A DNA stretch of 11,410 nucleotides from JBLNCE01 sp050260415. Its GTDB lineage: Bacteria > Bacillota > UBA4882 > JAAYXC01. Shown here in pieces: positions 1-5,376 of this stretch. Numbering within the stretch: position 1 is the first letter of the stretch; the number at the start of each line of letters is the position of its first letter. The stretch spans positions 1-11,410 of the forward strand of contig JBLNCE010000067.1 of the NCBI GenBank assembly GCA_050260415.1. Direction: 5' to 3'. The notes below the pieces were generated by a model. The model was not told the DNA's origin. It saw nothing but the letters and a program-made list of their open reading frames with translations, and ran no database searches. A program made the position numbers and the translations under genes.

Positions 1-30
1 CTCCGGTTGCTTTCCGTGGTACAATGACAT
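1..30 (-). CDS. Start of a leftward gene, probably a transposase (partial, runs off window)
   Basis: An ATG at 30-28 on the minus strand opens a frame reading MSLYHGKQPE to the window edge. A near-perfect Shine-Dalgarno AAAGGAGG lies 8 nt upstream. Only ten residues are visible, so the product cannot be identified from its own sequence. A transposase is inferred from context: a hairpin masks the ribosome-binding site, and the neighbouring membrane ORF looks interrupted. Any other short-leader gene is possible. Confidence 0.35.
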   Translation of the reverse strand, partial: MSLYHGKQPE

Positions 31-90
31 TGGCGGCTCCTCCTTTGCTTTCCCAACCCCGTTATATCACAACGGGGTCAGGAGCCGCCA
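31..90 (-). promoter_or_regulatory. Nested hairpin masking the SD of the leftward gene at 30
   Basis: TGGCGGCTCCT (31-41) is the exact reverse complement of AGGAGCCGCCA (80-90), an 11-bp stem. Inside it ACCCCGTT (56-63) pairs with AACGGGGT (71-78). In the minus-strand transcript the 3' arm of the outer stem holds AGGAG of the SD and ends flush against the ATG. RNA read in from upstream would therefore fold and hide the SD. IS10, IS50 and IS200 use this logic to limit transposase translation from read-through RNA. The structure is seen; the role is inferred. Confidence 0.55.
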
Positions 91-92
91 CC

Positions 93-284
93 TCAATTTC
101 CACGGATTATGGGACTACCTCTCTTGGCGAACTTTAAGGTGCTTCCCGTAAGCCATTGATGGTGCTCCATGGTTAATATGCCGAACCAGGTTTGTCTTTC
201 AATCAGTGTATAGATAAAAATACCGATCACTATTATGATAAGTAATATTAGTAATATAGACCTAATGTGCTTGGTTACCCACAT
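93..284 (-). CDS. Small single-TM membrane ORF, probably a truncated N-terminal fragment
   Basis: A 63-residue frame from ATG 284; a TTG at 311 would add 9 residues but has no SD. A positive N-terminus (residues 1-8, with K and R) precedes one strongly hydrophobic helix at about residues 9-28 (SILLILLIIIVIGIFIYTLI), then WFGILTMEHHQWLTGSTLKFAK. This reads like the first helix and first extracytoplasmic segment of a larger multi-pass protein, perhaps a polysaccharide or glycosyltransferase-type membrane enzyme; I cannot name the family with certainty. The last nine residues look unrelated and lie in the putative IS end, so the gene seems to have been cut there. Base composition is much richer in A+T than the rest of the window, suggesting transferred DNA. 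Confidence 0.4.
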   Translation of the reverse strand: MWVTKHIRSILLILLIIIVIGIFIYTLIERQTWFGILTMEHHQWLTGSTLKFAKRGSPIIRGN

Positions 285-527
285 GTCAACCACCGCGTTT
301 CGATTAATCAATCACTTTGTTTGAACCATGCTAATCAAGGGGCCAACCTCATGGCAGCATGTTTCGTCGCTCTCTGCCCCAATTCCTCCCATATGCGCCA
401 ACACATTTCAAGGAATGACATAGGTTTGAAGGAGTCCACGGTACGACCGGATGATTCGCTCCTATGTGTCGATGAATGAATATTAAAAACATCTTCGGGA
501 TTTGGGGCCCAACTTGGGTTTAGACAC
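285..527. other. AT-rich stretch without a supportable gene
   Basis: No convincing coding region was found on either strand. A 28-codon minus-strand frame (MSFLEMCWRIWEE..., about 421-335) has protein-like composition but no clear SD and no recognisable family. It may be a remnant of the gene upstream of the truncated membrane ORF. The stretch lies on the 3' side of tRNA-Asn, between its terminator and the damaged region. Confidence 0.4.
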
Positions 528-557
528 AAAAAAGCCGCCGGAATAATCCGGCGGCTT
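528..557 (-). terminator. Rho-independent terminator of tRNA-Asn
   Basis: AAGCCGCCGGA (532-542) and TCCGGCGGCTT (547-557) form a perfect 11-bp stem with loop ATAA. Read leftward, the stem runs into a T tract (A533 back to A528 on the plus strand). It begins 8 nt after the tRNA 3' end, so it terminates the tRNA transcript. Confidence 0.9.
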
Positions 558-564
558 GGATTTC

Positions 565-639
565 TGGCTCCCCGAGCTGGACTCGAACCAGCAACCACCC
601 GGTTAACAGCCGGGTGCTCTACCATTGAGCTATCGAGGA
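565..639 (-). tRNA. tRNA-Asn (anticodon GTT)
   Basis: The reverse complement folds as a complete cloverleaf. The acceptor stem TCCTCGA/TCGGGGA has one G-U pair. The D arm is AGCTCAATGGTAGAGC. The anticodon stem CCCGG/CCGGG encloses loop CTGTTAA, giving anticodon GTT. The T arm is GCTGG-TTCGAGT-CCAGC. Discriminator G is followed by an encoded CCA (565-567). It is a single gene with its own promoter and terminator. Confidence 0.97.
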
Positions 640-653
640 TCTTCGCGTCAATT

Positions 654-682
654 ATGATACCACAAGGAGGGGCGGTTGACAA
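654..682 (-). promoter_or_regulatory. Sigma70-type promoter of tRNA-Asn
   Basis: On the minus strand, TTGTCA (677-682) and TATCAT (654-659) are separated by exactly 17 bp, each one mismatch from consensus. A TGG just before the -10 makes an extended -10 (TGnTATCAT). The expected start point lies a few bases before the mature tRNA 5' end at 639. Confidence 0.8.
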
Positions 683-756
683 GTGCCTTTTTGCTCCGTA
701 AACGGCGAAGATAACCAGCCTGGGGGCTGGCGAAGACTTGCCGGCCACCAAGAGTG

Positions 757-1350
757 TTATCCGCCGGGCCTTTCCCGCGGCGATGCCAGCCTGATGAGGG
801 CAAAGATGCAATAGTTGGCGATATCGGCGTAGTTGGCGTCGGCTCCCTCGGAGACCTTGGCGCGGCCGCCGTTGTCCTCCAGTTGCTTGAGGCGCCAAAC
901 ACGAACCAGTATCTGATCGGTCATGGAGGACAGGCGCATGGCGCGCCATGCCTCGCCGTAATCGTGGTTCTTGCGGCGCATTAGCTCAAGGAGGCGCTCC
1001 ACGACGCGATCGTAGACCGCGGTCTGTCCGTCCGCGGAAAGCGGGCTAAACGGGTCCGTTCCCGCCAGATCCACATCCGGGAGGTCATCCGGGTACCAGA
1101 GGCGCATCAAAGCCATCACCGCGTAGTTGAAGATGCCGCGGTACTCGTCGGCCACCCCCTCCGGGACGGCCGGACGGTCTCCCATCTCTTCCAGTTGGCG
1201 TATGCGCCGGGCCTTGATAAAGACCTGGTCCGTCAGGGAAGAATGGCGGAACAGGCGCCAGGATCCCCCGTAATCCTCCGCCTTGCGTTGGAAAACTTCC
1301 CGGCACTCCTGTGCCACGGTCAGAAACGCCGTTTCGGTCGCGGTGTACAT
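757..1350 (-). CDS. Protein with two DUF1599 (nucleotide modification associated domain 1) repeats
   Basis: A 197-residue protein made of two copies of the same helical module. Copy 1 (about residues 10-85) carries KAEDYGGSWRLFR, SSLTDQVFIKARRIRQLEE and an EYRGIFNYAVMALMRL helix. Copy 2 (about 112-190) carries KNHDYGEAWRAMR, SSMTDQILVRVWRLKQLED and NYADIANYCIFALIRL. This layout and length match DUF1599 (Nmad1) proteins, best known from Bacteroidota. Their biochemical role is not established; a link to nucleotide or base metabolism has been predicted. No signal peptide or TM helix is visible, so it should be cytoplasmic. The ATG at 1350 follows a GGGGAGG SD. The gene is divergent from fhs and single. 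Family call is confident; function is unknown. Confidence 0.9.
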   Translation of the reverse strand: MYTATETAFLTVAQECREVFQRKAEDYGGSWRLFRHSSLTDQVFIKARRIRQLEEMGDRPAVPEGVADEYRGIFNYAVMALMRLWYPDDLPDVDLAGTDPFSPLSADGQTAVYDRVVERLLELMRRKNHDYGEAWRAMRLSSMTDQILVRVWRLKQLEDNGGRAKVSEGADANYADIANYCIFALIRLASPRERPGG

Positions 1351-1378
1351 CGTTGCCTCCCCGGCAAAACCTACTGAC

Positions 1379-1408
1379 AGTATAGCCTAATGCCACACCA
1401 ATGGTCAA
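1379..1408 (-). promoter_or_regulatory. Promoter of the DUF1599 gene
   Basis: On the minus strand, TTGACC (1403-1408) and TATACT (1379-1384), each one mismatch from consensus, are 18 bp apart. The predicted start is about 20-25 nt before the ATG at 1350, leaving a short leader with the SD. Confidence 0.7.
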
Positions 1409-1427
1409 GGACGCTGATCCCCACGAT

Positions 1428-1456
1428 TTGACACGTTGTCAGGGTTATGCTACCGT
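1428..1456 (+). promoter_or_regulatory. Possible promoter of the fhs transcript, with overlapping dyad
   Basis: A perfect -35 TTGACA (1428-1433) is followed after 17 bp by a weak TACCGT (1451-1456); TATGCT at 1446-1451 is a better -10 but only 12 bp away. The -35 overlaps a small dyad, TGACA-CGT-TGTCA (1429-1441), which could be an operator. A weak -10 with a dyad would suit a regulated promoter, but this is inference. Confidence 0.4.
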
Positions 1457-1700
1457 TGTGGCGATGGTCCGCGTGCATATCGGTGCGTAGGTGCAAGATT
1501 CGACCCCACTTCACAAGATGGGGTGCATAACGTCCCCATGTTCATCTGCTATGCTCTTGATGGGCGTACCCGCTCATACGTATCGGTATGGCTGAGATCC
1601 CCTCGTTTCTACGCAGCCCCGCGGTTAGCGGGACCACCGTATGATGCTTCCGATTCCTCAATACTGTGGCGCGCTTTGCGCCGCGAAAGGAGTGCTCGTT
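1457..1700 (+). other. Long untranslated leader of fhs with several small hairpins
   Basis: About 245 nt separate the possible promoter from the fhs start. No supportable ORF was found. Small stems are visible: ACCCCA/TGGGGT (1503-1524), CATAC/GTATG (about 1575-1590), GGCTG/CAGCC (1590-1594 with 1614-1618), CCGC/GCGG (1619-1622 with 1628-1631) and GGCGC/GCGCC (1668-1672 with 1678-1682), the last ending 3 nt before the fhs SD. I do not recognise a known riboswitch class. Confidence 0.4.
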
Positions 1701-3371
1701 TTGCTGTCTGACATCGAGATCGCGCAAGGGGCCAAGATGCGTCCGATCGCGGAGATCGCCGGGAAAGCCGGGCTCAAGGAGGATGATTACGAATGTTACG
1801 GGCGCTACAAGGCCAAGATCGACCTCGCCCTCTATGACCGTCTGGCGGCACGCCCGAGCGGCAAGCTCATCTATGTGACGGCCATCACACCCACCCCGGC
1901 CGGGGAGGGCAAGACCTGCACCGCCGTCGGTCTGACCCAGGCGCTGGGACGCCTCGGCCGCAAGGTCTTTCTCTGCTTGCGCGAACCGTCGTTGGGTCCC
2001 ACGTTCGGCGTCAAGGGGGGCGCGGCCGGAGGCGGCTACTCCCAAGTCCTGCCCATGGATGAGATCAACCTGCATTTTACGGGAGACATCCATGCCGTCA
2101 CCGCGGCCCATAATCTGCTCGCGGCCATGATCGACAACCACATCTTCCAGGGCAACGATCTGCGCCTCGATCCCAAGCGCGTGCTCTGGCGGCGGGTGAT
2201 GGACATCTCCGACCGGCAGCTCAGGAATATCGTCGTCGGGCTCGGGAGCAAGGTTGACGGTGTGGCCAGGGAGAGCGGTTTCGACATCTCCGTGGCCTCG
2301 GAGATCATGGCCATCCTGTGCTTGACGAGCGGGTTGCCGGACCTCAAGGAGAGGCTTGGCCGCATCCTGGTCGGCTACACTTACGACGGCAGGCCCGTCC
2401 ACGCCCGCGACCTCAAGGCCGTCGGCGCCATGGCCGTCCTCCTCAAGGACGCGATCCGGCCTAATCTCGTGCAGACGCTGGAAGGCCAACCGGCTTTCGT
2501 CCACGGCGGCCCCTTTGCCAACATCGCGCACGGCAACAACTCCATCATCGCCACGCGCACCGCCCTTAAACTGGCCGATTACGTGGTCACGGAGGGTGGT
2601 TTCGCCGCGGATCTGGGGGCCGAGAAGTTCTTCGATATCGTCTCGCGCCAGGCGGGGCTCACGCCCGACTTGGCCGTGCTGGTGGCCTCGGTGCGGGCTT
2701 TGAAGTTCCACGGCGGGGTGGCCAAGGATAACCTGGCGGCGGAAGACCTGAACGCCTTGCGCGCGGGCTTTGCCAACCTGGATAAGCACCTGGCCAATCT
2801 ACGCGATCTTTATGGACTGAACGTCGTGGTGGCGATCAACCGCTTTCCGAGCGACACAGAACGCGAATTGACGGCGGTCAAAGCCCACTGCGAGGAACTG
2901 GGCGCGCCGGCCGCGGTGAGTGAAGTGGTGGCGCGGGGTGGCGAGGGCGGTCTCGAGCTGGCGGAATCAGTCTTGGCCGGCCTTGAGAAACCCGGGCGTT
3001 TCCGCCCGCTTTACGACCTGTCGCTAAGCTTGGCCGAGAAACTGCACCTCTTGGCGACCAAGGTTTACGGCGCCGACGGCGTGGTCTACGGCAAAGAGGC
3101 GGAGAAGAGTCTGGCTGTTCTGACCGAGCTTGGCTACGGCCAGCTGCCGGTCTGCGTGGCCAAGACGCAGATGTCCCTCTCGGACGATCCGGATCGCAAA
3201 GGCGCGCCCACCGGCTGGCGCTTGAACGTGCGCGAGCTCAAGGTCTCGGCTGGCGCCGGCTTCGTGGTGGTCCTCGCGGGCTCGATCATGACCATGCCGG
3301 GCCTGCCCAAGGTTCCGGCCGCCGACAAGATCGACATCTTCGAGGACGGTAGGATCGTGGGGCTGTTCTAG
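1701..3371 (+). CDS. fhs: Formate-tetrahydrofolate ligase (formyl-THF synthetase)
   Basis: A cytoplasmic enzyme joining formate to THF with ATP to give 10-formyl-THF, the entry step of the methyl branch. It aligns along its length with the Moorella enzyme: SDIEIAQGAKMRPI at the N-terminus, P-loop TPAGEGKT (65-72), EPSLGPTFGVKGGAAGGG (95-112), NLHFTGDIHAV, HGGPFANIAHG, GGEGGLELA, and MTMPGLP near the end. I start it at TTG 1701, giving 556 residues, the family length: AAAGGAG at 1686-1692 sits 8 nt upstream, and homology begins there. The in-frame ATG at 1641 would add 20 unlike residues, and GTG 1692 overlaps the SD. The P-loop reads GKTC where GKTT is usual, a mild change. First gene of the C1 block. 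Confidence 0.96.
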   Translation: MLSDIEIAQGAKMRPIAEIAGKAGLKEDDYECYGRYKAKIDLALYDRLAARPSGKLIYVTAITPTPAGEGKTCTAVGLTQALGRLGRKVFLCLREPSLGPTFGVKGGAAGGGYSQVLPMDEINLHFTGDIHAVTAAHNLLAAMIDNHIFQGNDLRLDPKRVLWRRVMDISDRQLRNIVVGLGSKVDGVARESGFDISVASEIMAILCLTSGLPDLKERLGRILVGYTYDGRPVHARDLKAVGAMAVLLKDAIRPNLVQTLEGQPAFVHGGPFANIAHGNNSIIATRTALKLADYVVTEGGFAADLGAEKFFDIVSRQAGLTPDLAVLVASVRALKFHGGVAKDNLAAEDLNALRAGFANLDKHLANLRDLYGLNVVVAINRFPSDTERELTAVKAHCEELGAPAAVSEVVARGGEGGLELAESVLAGLEKPGRFRPLYDLSLSLAEKLHLLATKVYGADGVVYGKEAEKSLAVLTELGYGQLPVCVAKTQMSLSDDPDRKGAPTGWRLNVRELKVSAGAGFVVVLAGSIMTMPGLPKVPAADKIDIFEDGRIVGLF

Positions 3372-3378
3372 AGCAGGC

Positions 3379-3411
3379 AAGAGGCAAAAGGTAAGAGGCA
3401 AAAGGCAAGAG
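3379..3411 (+). repeat. 14-bp tandem repeat, purine-rich
   Basis: AAGAGGCAAAAGG occurs at 3379-3391 and again at 3393-3405, each followed by one pyrimidine, then AAGAG begins a third copy at 3407. It starts 8 nt after the fhs stop in the spacer before the methyltransferase gene. Nothing indicates coding. Confidence 0.8.
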
Positions 3412-3452
3412 TTAGTTACGGGTCGCGCATCAAGAGCAGGAGCGAGATCCGT

Positions 3453-3476
3453 AGGGGCGCACGGCGTGTGCACCCT
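3453..3476 (+). repeat. Imperfect GC-rich palindrome, REP-like element
   Basis: AGGGGCGCACGG CGTGTGCACCCT folds on itself into a 10-bp stem with one bulged A (3472) and one G-U pair. Similar GTAGGGGCGCACGG...CCCT palindromes are common dispersed intergenic repeats in many bacterial genomes. The palindrome is seen; dispersal cannot be tested here. It lacks a T tract, so it is not a standard terminator. Confidence 0.5.
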
Positions 3477-3560
3477 CGGGTCGATAGGTTACACCTTGTA
3501 TCTCTGCTTTGTACGACTGATTGTTCTTGGCATCCTTAATTGGAAAGGCGGTCTAGAAAG

Positions 3561-4358
3561 ATGATTGTCATTGGCGAACGGATCAACACCAGCCGGAAGG
3601 CGATTGCGCCCGCGGTGGCGGCGCGGGATGAAGCGTTCGTGCGGGCGGAGGCCGAGTCCCAAGCGGCCGCGGGGTCGCATTTCATCGATGTCAACTGCGG
3701 CACCTACGTGACGGAGGAGCCTGAATTGCTGGAATGGCTCGTGCGGACGGTCCAGACGGCGGTCGATGTGCGGCTCTGCCTGGACAGCCCGAATCCGGCC
3801 GCGTTGACGCGGGCGCTCGCCGCGCACAAAGGCCGGGCGCTGATCAACTCCATCACCGCGGAGTCCGAGCGCTGGCGAAAAATACTCCCTCTGGTGCGGG
3901 AACATCATACGCAGATCATTGCGCTGACGATGGATGATAACGGGATGTCCGAATCGGCCGAAGAACGGTTCAAGGTGGGGGCGTGGTTGGTCGAGAACCT
4001 GACTCGGAATGGCTTGGCCCTCGAGGACATCTATATCGATCCGCTCGTGCGGCCGGTGAGCACGGGGACCCATTATGCCAAGGTCGTCTATGAGACCATC
4101 CGCCGGTTACGGGCGGAGTTCCCCGGTATCCATACCGTTTGCGGCCTGTCCAACGTCTCCTATGGTCTGCCCGCGCGCAAACTGATCAACCAGACGTTCC
4201 TGGTCCAGGCCATGCAGGCCGGGTTGGATGCCGCGATTGTGGATCCGTTGGACAAACGGTTGATGTCGCTCATATATGCCAGCGAATTGCTGCTGGATCG
4301 GGACGAATACGCCGGGAACTACCTGGCCGCTTTCAGGCAGGACCGCCTCGAGGTCTGA
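3561..4358 (+). CDS. Methyl-THF:corrinoid protein methyltransferase, AcsE/MtgA-like
   Basis: A 265-residue protein of the dihydropteroate synthase-like TIM-barrel fold. It is expected to move the methyl group of methyl-THF to or from a cobalamin of a corrinoid protein; in acetogens this is the step between the methyl branch and acetyl-CoA synthase. GERIN (5-9), DVNCG (43-47), CLDS (73-76), INS (95-97), DPL (160-162) and GLSNVS (195-200) are visible. Asp75, Asn96, Asp160 and Asn198 fall where Moorella AcsE has its pterin-binding residues. The insert YGLPARKLIN after GLSNVS differs from AcsE, so the corrinoid partner may differ. I prefer ATG 3561, with AAAGGCGG upstream, over TTG 3540. No corrinoid protein or acs genes are in the window. 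Fold is sure, exact partner is not. Confidence 0.85.
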   Translation: MIVIGERINTSRKAIAPAVAARDEAFVRAEAESQAAAGSHFIDVNCGTYVTEEPELLEWLVRTVQTAVDVRLCLDSPNPAALTRALAAHKGRALINSITAESERWRKILPLVREHHTQIIALTMDDNGMSESAEERFKVGAWLVENLTRNGLALEDIYIDPLVRPVSTGTHYAKVVYETIRRLRAEFPGIHTVCGLSNVSYGLPARKLINQTFLVQAMQAGLDAAIVDPLDKRLMSLIYASELLLDRDEYAGNYLAAFRQDRLEV

Positions 4359-4370
4359 TTGTACGACCAG

Positions 4371-4399
4371 TTGAAAGGTTGGGCCAGCTGTGTTATCCT
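4371..4399 (+). promoter_or_regulatory. Internal promoter for nfnAB
   Basis: TTGAAA (4371-4376) and TATCCT (4394-4399) are 17 bp apart, with TG at 4391-4392 giving an extended -10. It starts 13 bp after the methyltransferase stop. Expected transcript start is near 4406, just before the first arm of the foldable leader. Confidence 0.5.
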
Positions 4400-4405
4400 T
4401 TGTAA

Positions 4406-4530
4406 GGCAACCGTAATGCAACGCTTTTTGTCCCCGCACCCCGGGCGGCGTTATCGCTGCCGATCCCACGCGCCATACGGGTGTTATTGGTCGTTGCATT
4501 CGCAGCATCACATGCAATGGGGGGATCGCC
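4406..4530 (+). ncRNA. Candidate cis-regulatory leader RNA of nfnAB
   Basis: Three nested stems can form: AATGCAACG (4415-4423) with CGTTGCATT (4492-4500), GCACCC (4436-4441) with GGGTGT (4479-4484, one G-U), and GGCGGCG (4444-4450) with CGCTGCC (4455-4461, one G-U). Two competing pairings exist: TTGCAT (4494-4499) can instead pair with ATGCAA (4512-4517) next to the SD, and CGATCCC (4461-4467) is exactly complementary to GGGATCG (4522-4528), which contains part of the SD GGGGGGA. This is the layout of a translational switch. It matches no riboswitch class I know. Pairings are seen; function is inferred. Confidence 0.45.
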
Positions 4531-5376
4531 GTGCCCAAAATTGTAGCCCAACGTATGCTGGCCCCGAAAATCTCCTGGTTCCGCGTTGAGGCCCCCGAGG
4601 TGGCGGCCAAGGCGGAGCCGGGCCAGTTCGTGGTGGTGCGTCTTGATGAAGTGGCGGAACGGATACCATTGACGATCGTGGAAGCCGACCGGGGAGCGGG
4701 AACCCTGACCTTGGTCGTGCAGGAGGTGGGACGTTCCACCGCGGACCTGGTCAAACTGGCGACCGGTGATACTCTCCGGGACCTGTTGGGACCGCTCGGT
4801 TGCCCGACCGAGATCGAGCGGGTCGGGACCGTGGTCTGTATCGGCGGCGGCATCGGGGTGGCGCCGATCCTGCCGCAAGCCCGCCGGCACAAGGAAGTGG
4901 GCAACCGCGTCCTCGGGATCATCGGCGCCCAGACAAAAGGCGCCCTGATCCTTGAGGAAGAGATGCGGCAAGCGTGCGATCGTCTGATTATAACGACCGA
5001 TGACGGCAGTTACGGCCGGAAAGGCCTGGTCACCGAGGCTTTAATGGACCTGCTGCAAGAGGGTTTGACCCTGGCCCAGGTCACCGCGATCGGGCCGGTG
5101 CCGATGATGCGCGCGGTGGCCGAGGTCACACGCCCAAGGAAGATCAAGACCATCGTCAGCCTCAATCCGGTCATGGTTGACGGCAGCGGGATGTGCGGCG
5201 GCTGCCGGGTCACGGTGGCGGGCGAAACAAAGTTCGCCTGCGTGGACGGGCCGGAGTTTGACGGCCATGCGGTTGATTTCGACGAACTGCGCCGGAGACA
5301 GGGCATGTTTCGCGCCGAGGAACGGCGGGCCGTGGAAGCCGGCCACAGGGGAGGCTGCCAATGCAAGAGCGAGTAA
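4531..5376 (+). CDS. nfnA: NADH-dependent ferredoxin:NADP oxidoreductase small subunit (NfnA)
   Basis: The 281-residue FAD and [2Fe-2S] subunit of the electron-bifurcating transhydrogenase, which reversibly couples NADH plus reduced ferredoxin to NADPH. Motifs in order: flavin-binding RIPLT (44-48), dinucleotide loop GGGIGVAP (105-112), IIGAQTK (130-136), TTDDGSYG (155-162), and the iron-sulfur segment with Asp217, Cys222, Cys225 and Cys237. The Asp plus three Cys pattern (DGSGMCGGC) is the unusual ligand set known for NfnA and separates it from PyrK and ordinary FNR proteins. It starts at GTG 4531 after a GGGGGGA SD. Its last 16 bases overlap nfnB, so the two are surely cotranslated. Sulfide dehydrogenase subunit (SudB) is the older name for the same family. 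Confidence 0.93.
   Translation: MPKIVAQRMLAPKISWFRVEAPEVAAKAEPGQFVVVRLDEVAERIPLTIVEADRGAGTLTLVVQEVGRSTADLVKLATGDTLRDLLGPLGCPTEIERVGTVVCIGGGIGVAPILPQARRHKEVGNRVLGIIGAQTKGALILEEEMRQACDRLIITTDDGSYGRKGLVTEALMDLLQEGLTLAQVTAIGPVPMMRAVAEVTRPRKIKTIVSLNPVMVDGSGMCGGCRVTVAGETKFACVDGPEFDGHAVDFDELRRRQGMFRAEERRAVEAGHRGGCQCKSE

Larger units (their letters stand above)
1..122 (-). mobile_element. Probable left end of an insertion sequence (partial)
   Basis: The segment holds the start of a leftward gene, a strong SD and an SD-masking nested hairpin. It adjoins a membrane-protein ORF whose sensible-looking part ends near 123, after the residues STLKFAK. That is the pattern expected of an IS inserted into a gene, with its end near 120-123. 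No terminal inverted repeat or target duplication can be confirmed because the other end is outside the window. The boundary is approximate. Confidence 0.35.

Noticed and set aside
335..949. Minus-strand open frame of 204 codons through the tRNA
   Set aside because: It crosses the tRNA gene and its terminator and overlaps the DUF1599 gene in another frame.
1518..1600. TPP-riboswitch-like words GGGGTGC and CTGAGA in the fhs leader
   Set aside because: The second half of the TPP aptamer (ACCTGA and the conserved GCGTAGGGA region) is absent, and the required P2 and P4 stems do not form.
1436..1711. Plus-strand frame of 91 codons in the fhs leader
   Set aside because: No SD, no recognisable domain, and it runs into the true fhs start in a different frame.
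1542..2789. Minus-strand open frame of 415 codons opposite fhs
   Set aside because: It is antisense to a clearly conserved fhs, has no family motifs or SD, and long antisense frames are expected in GC-rich coding DNA.
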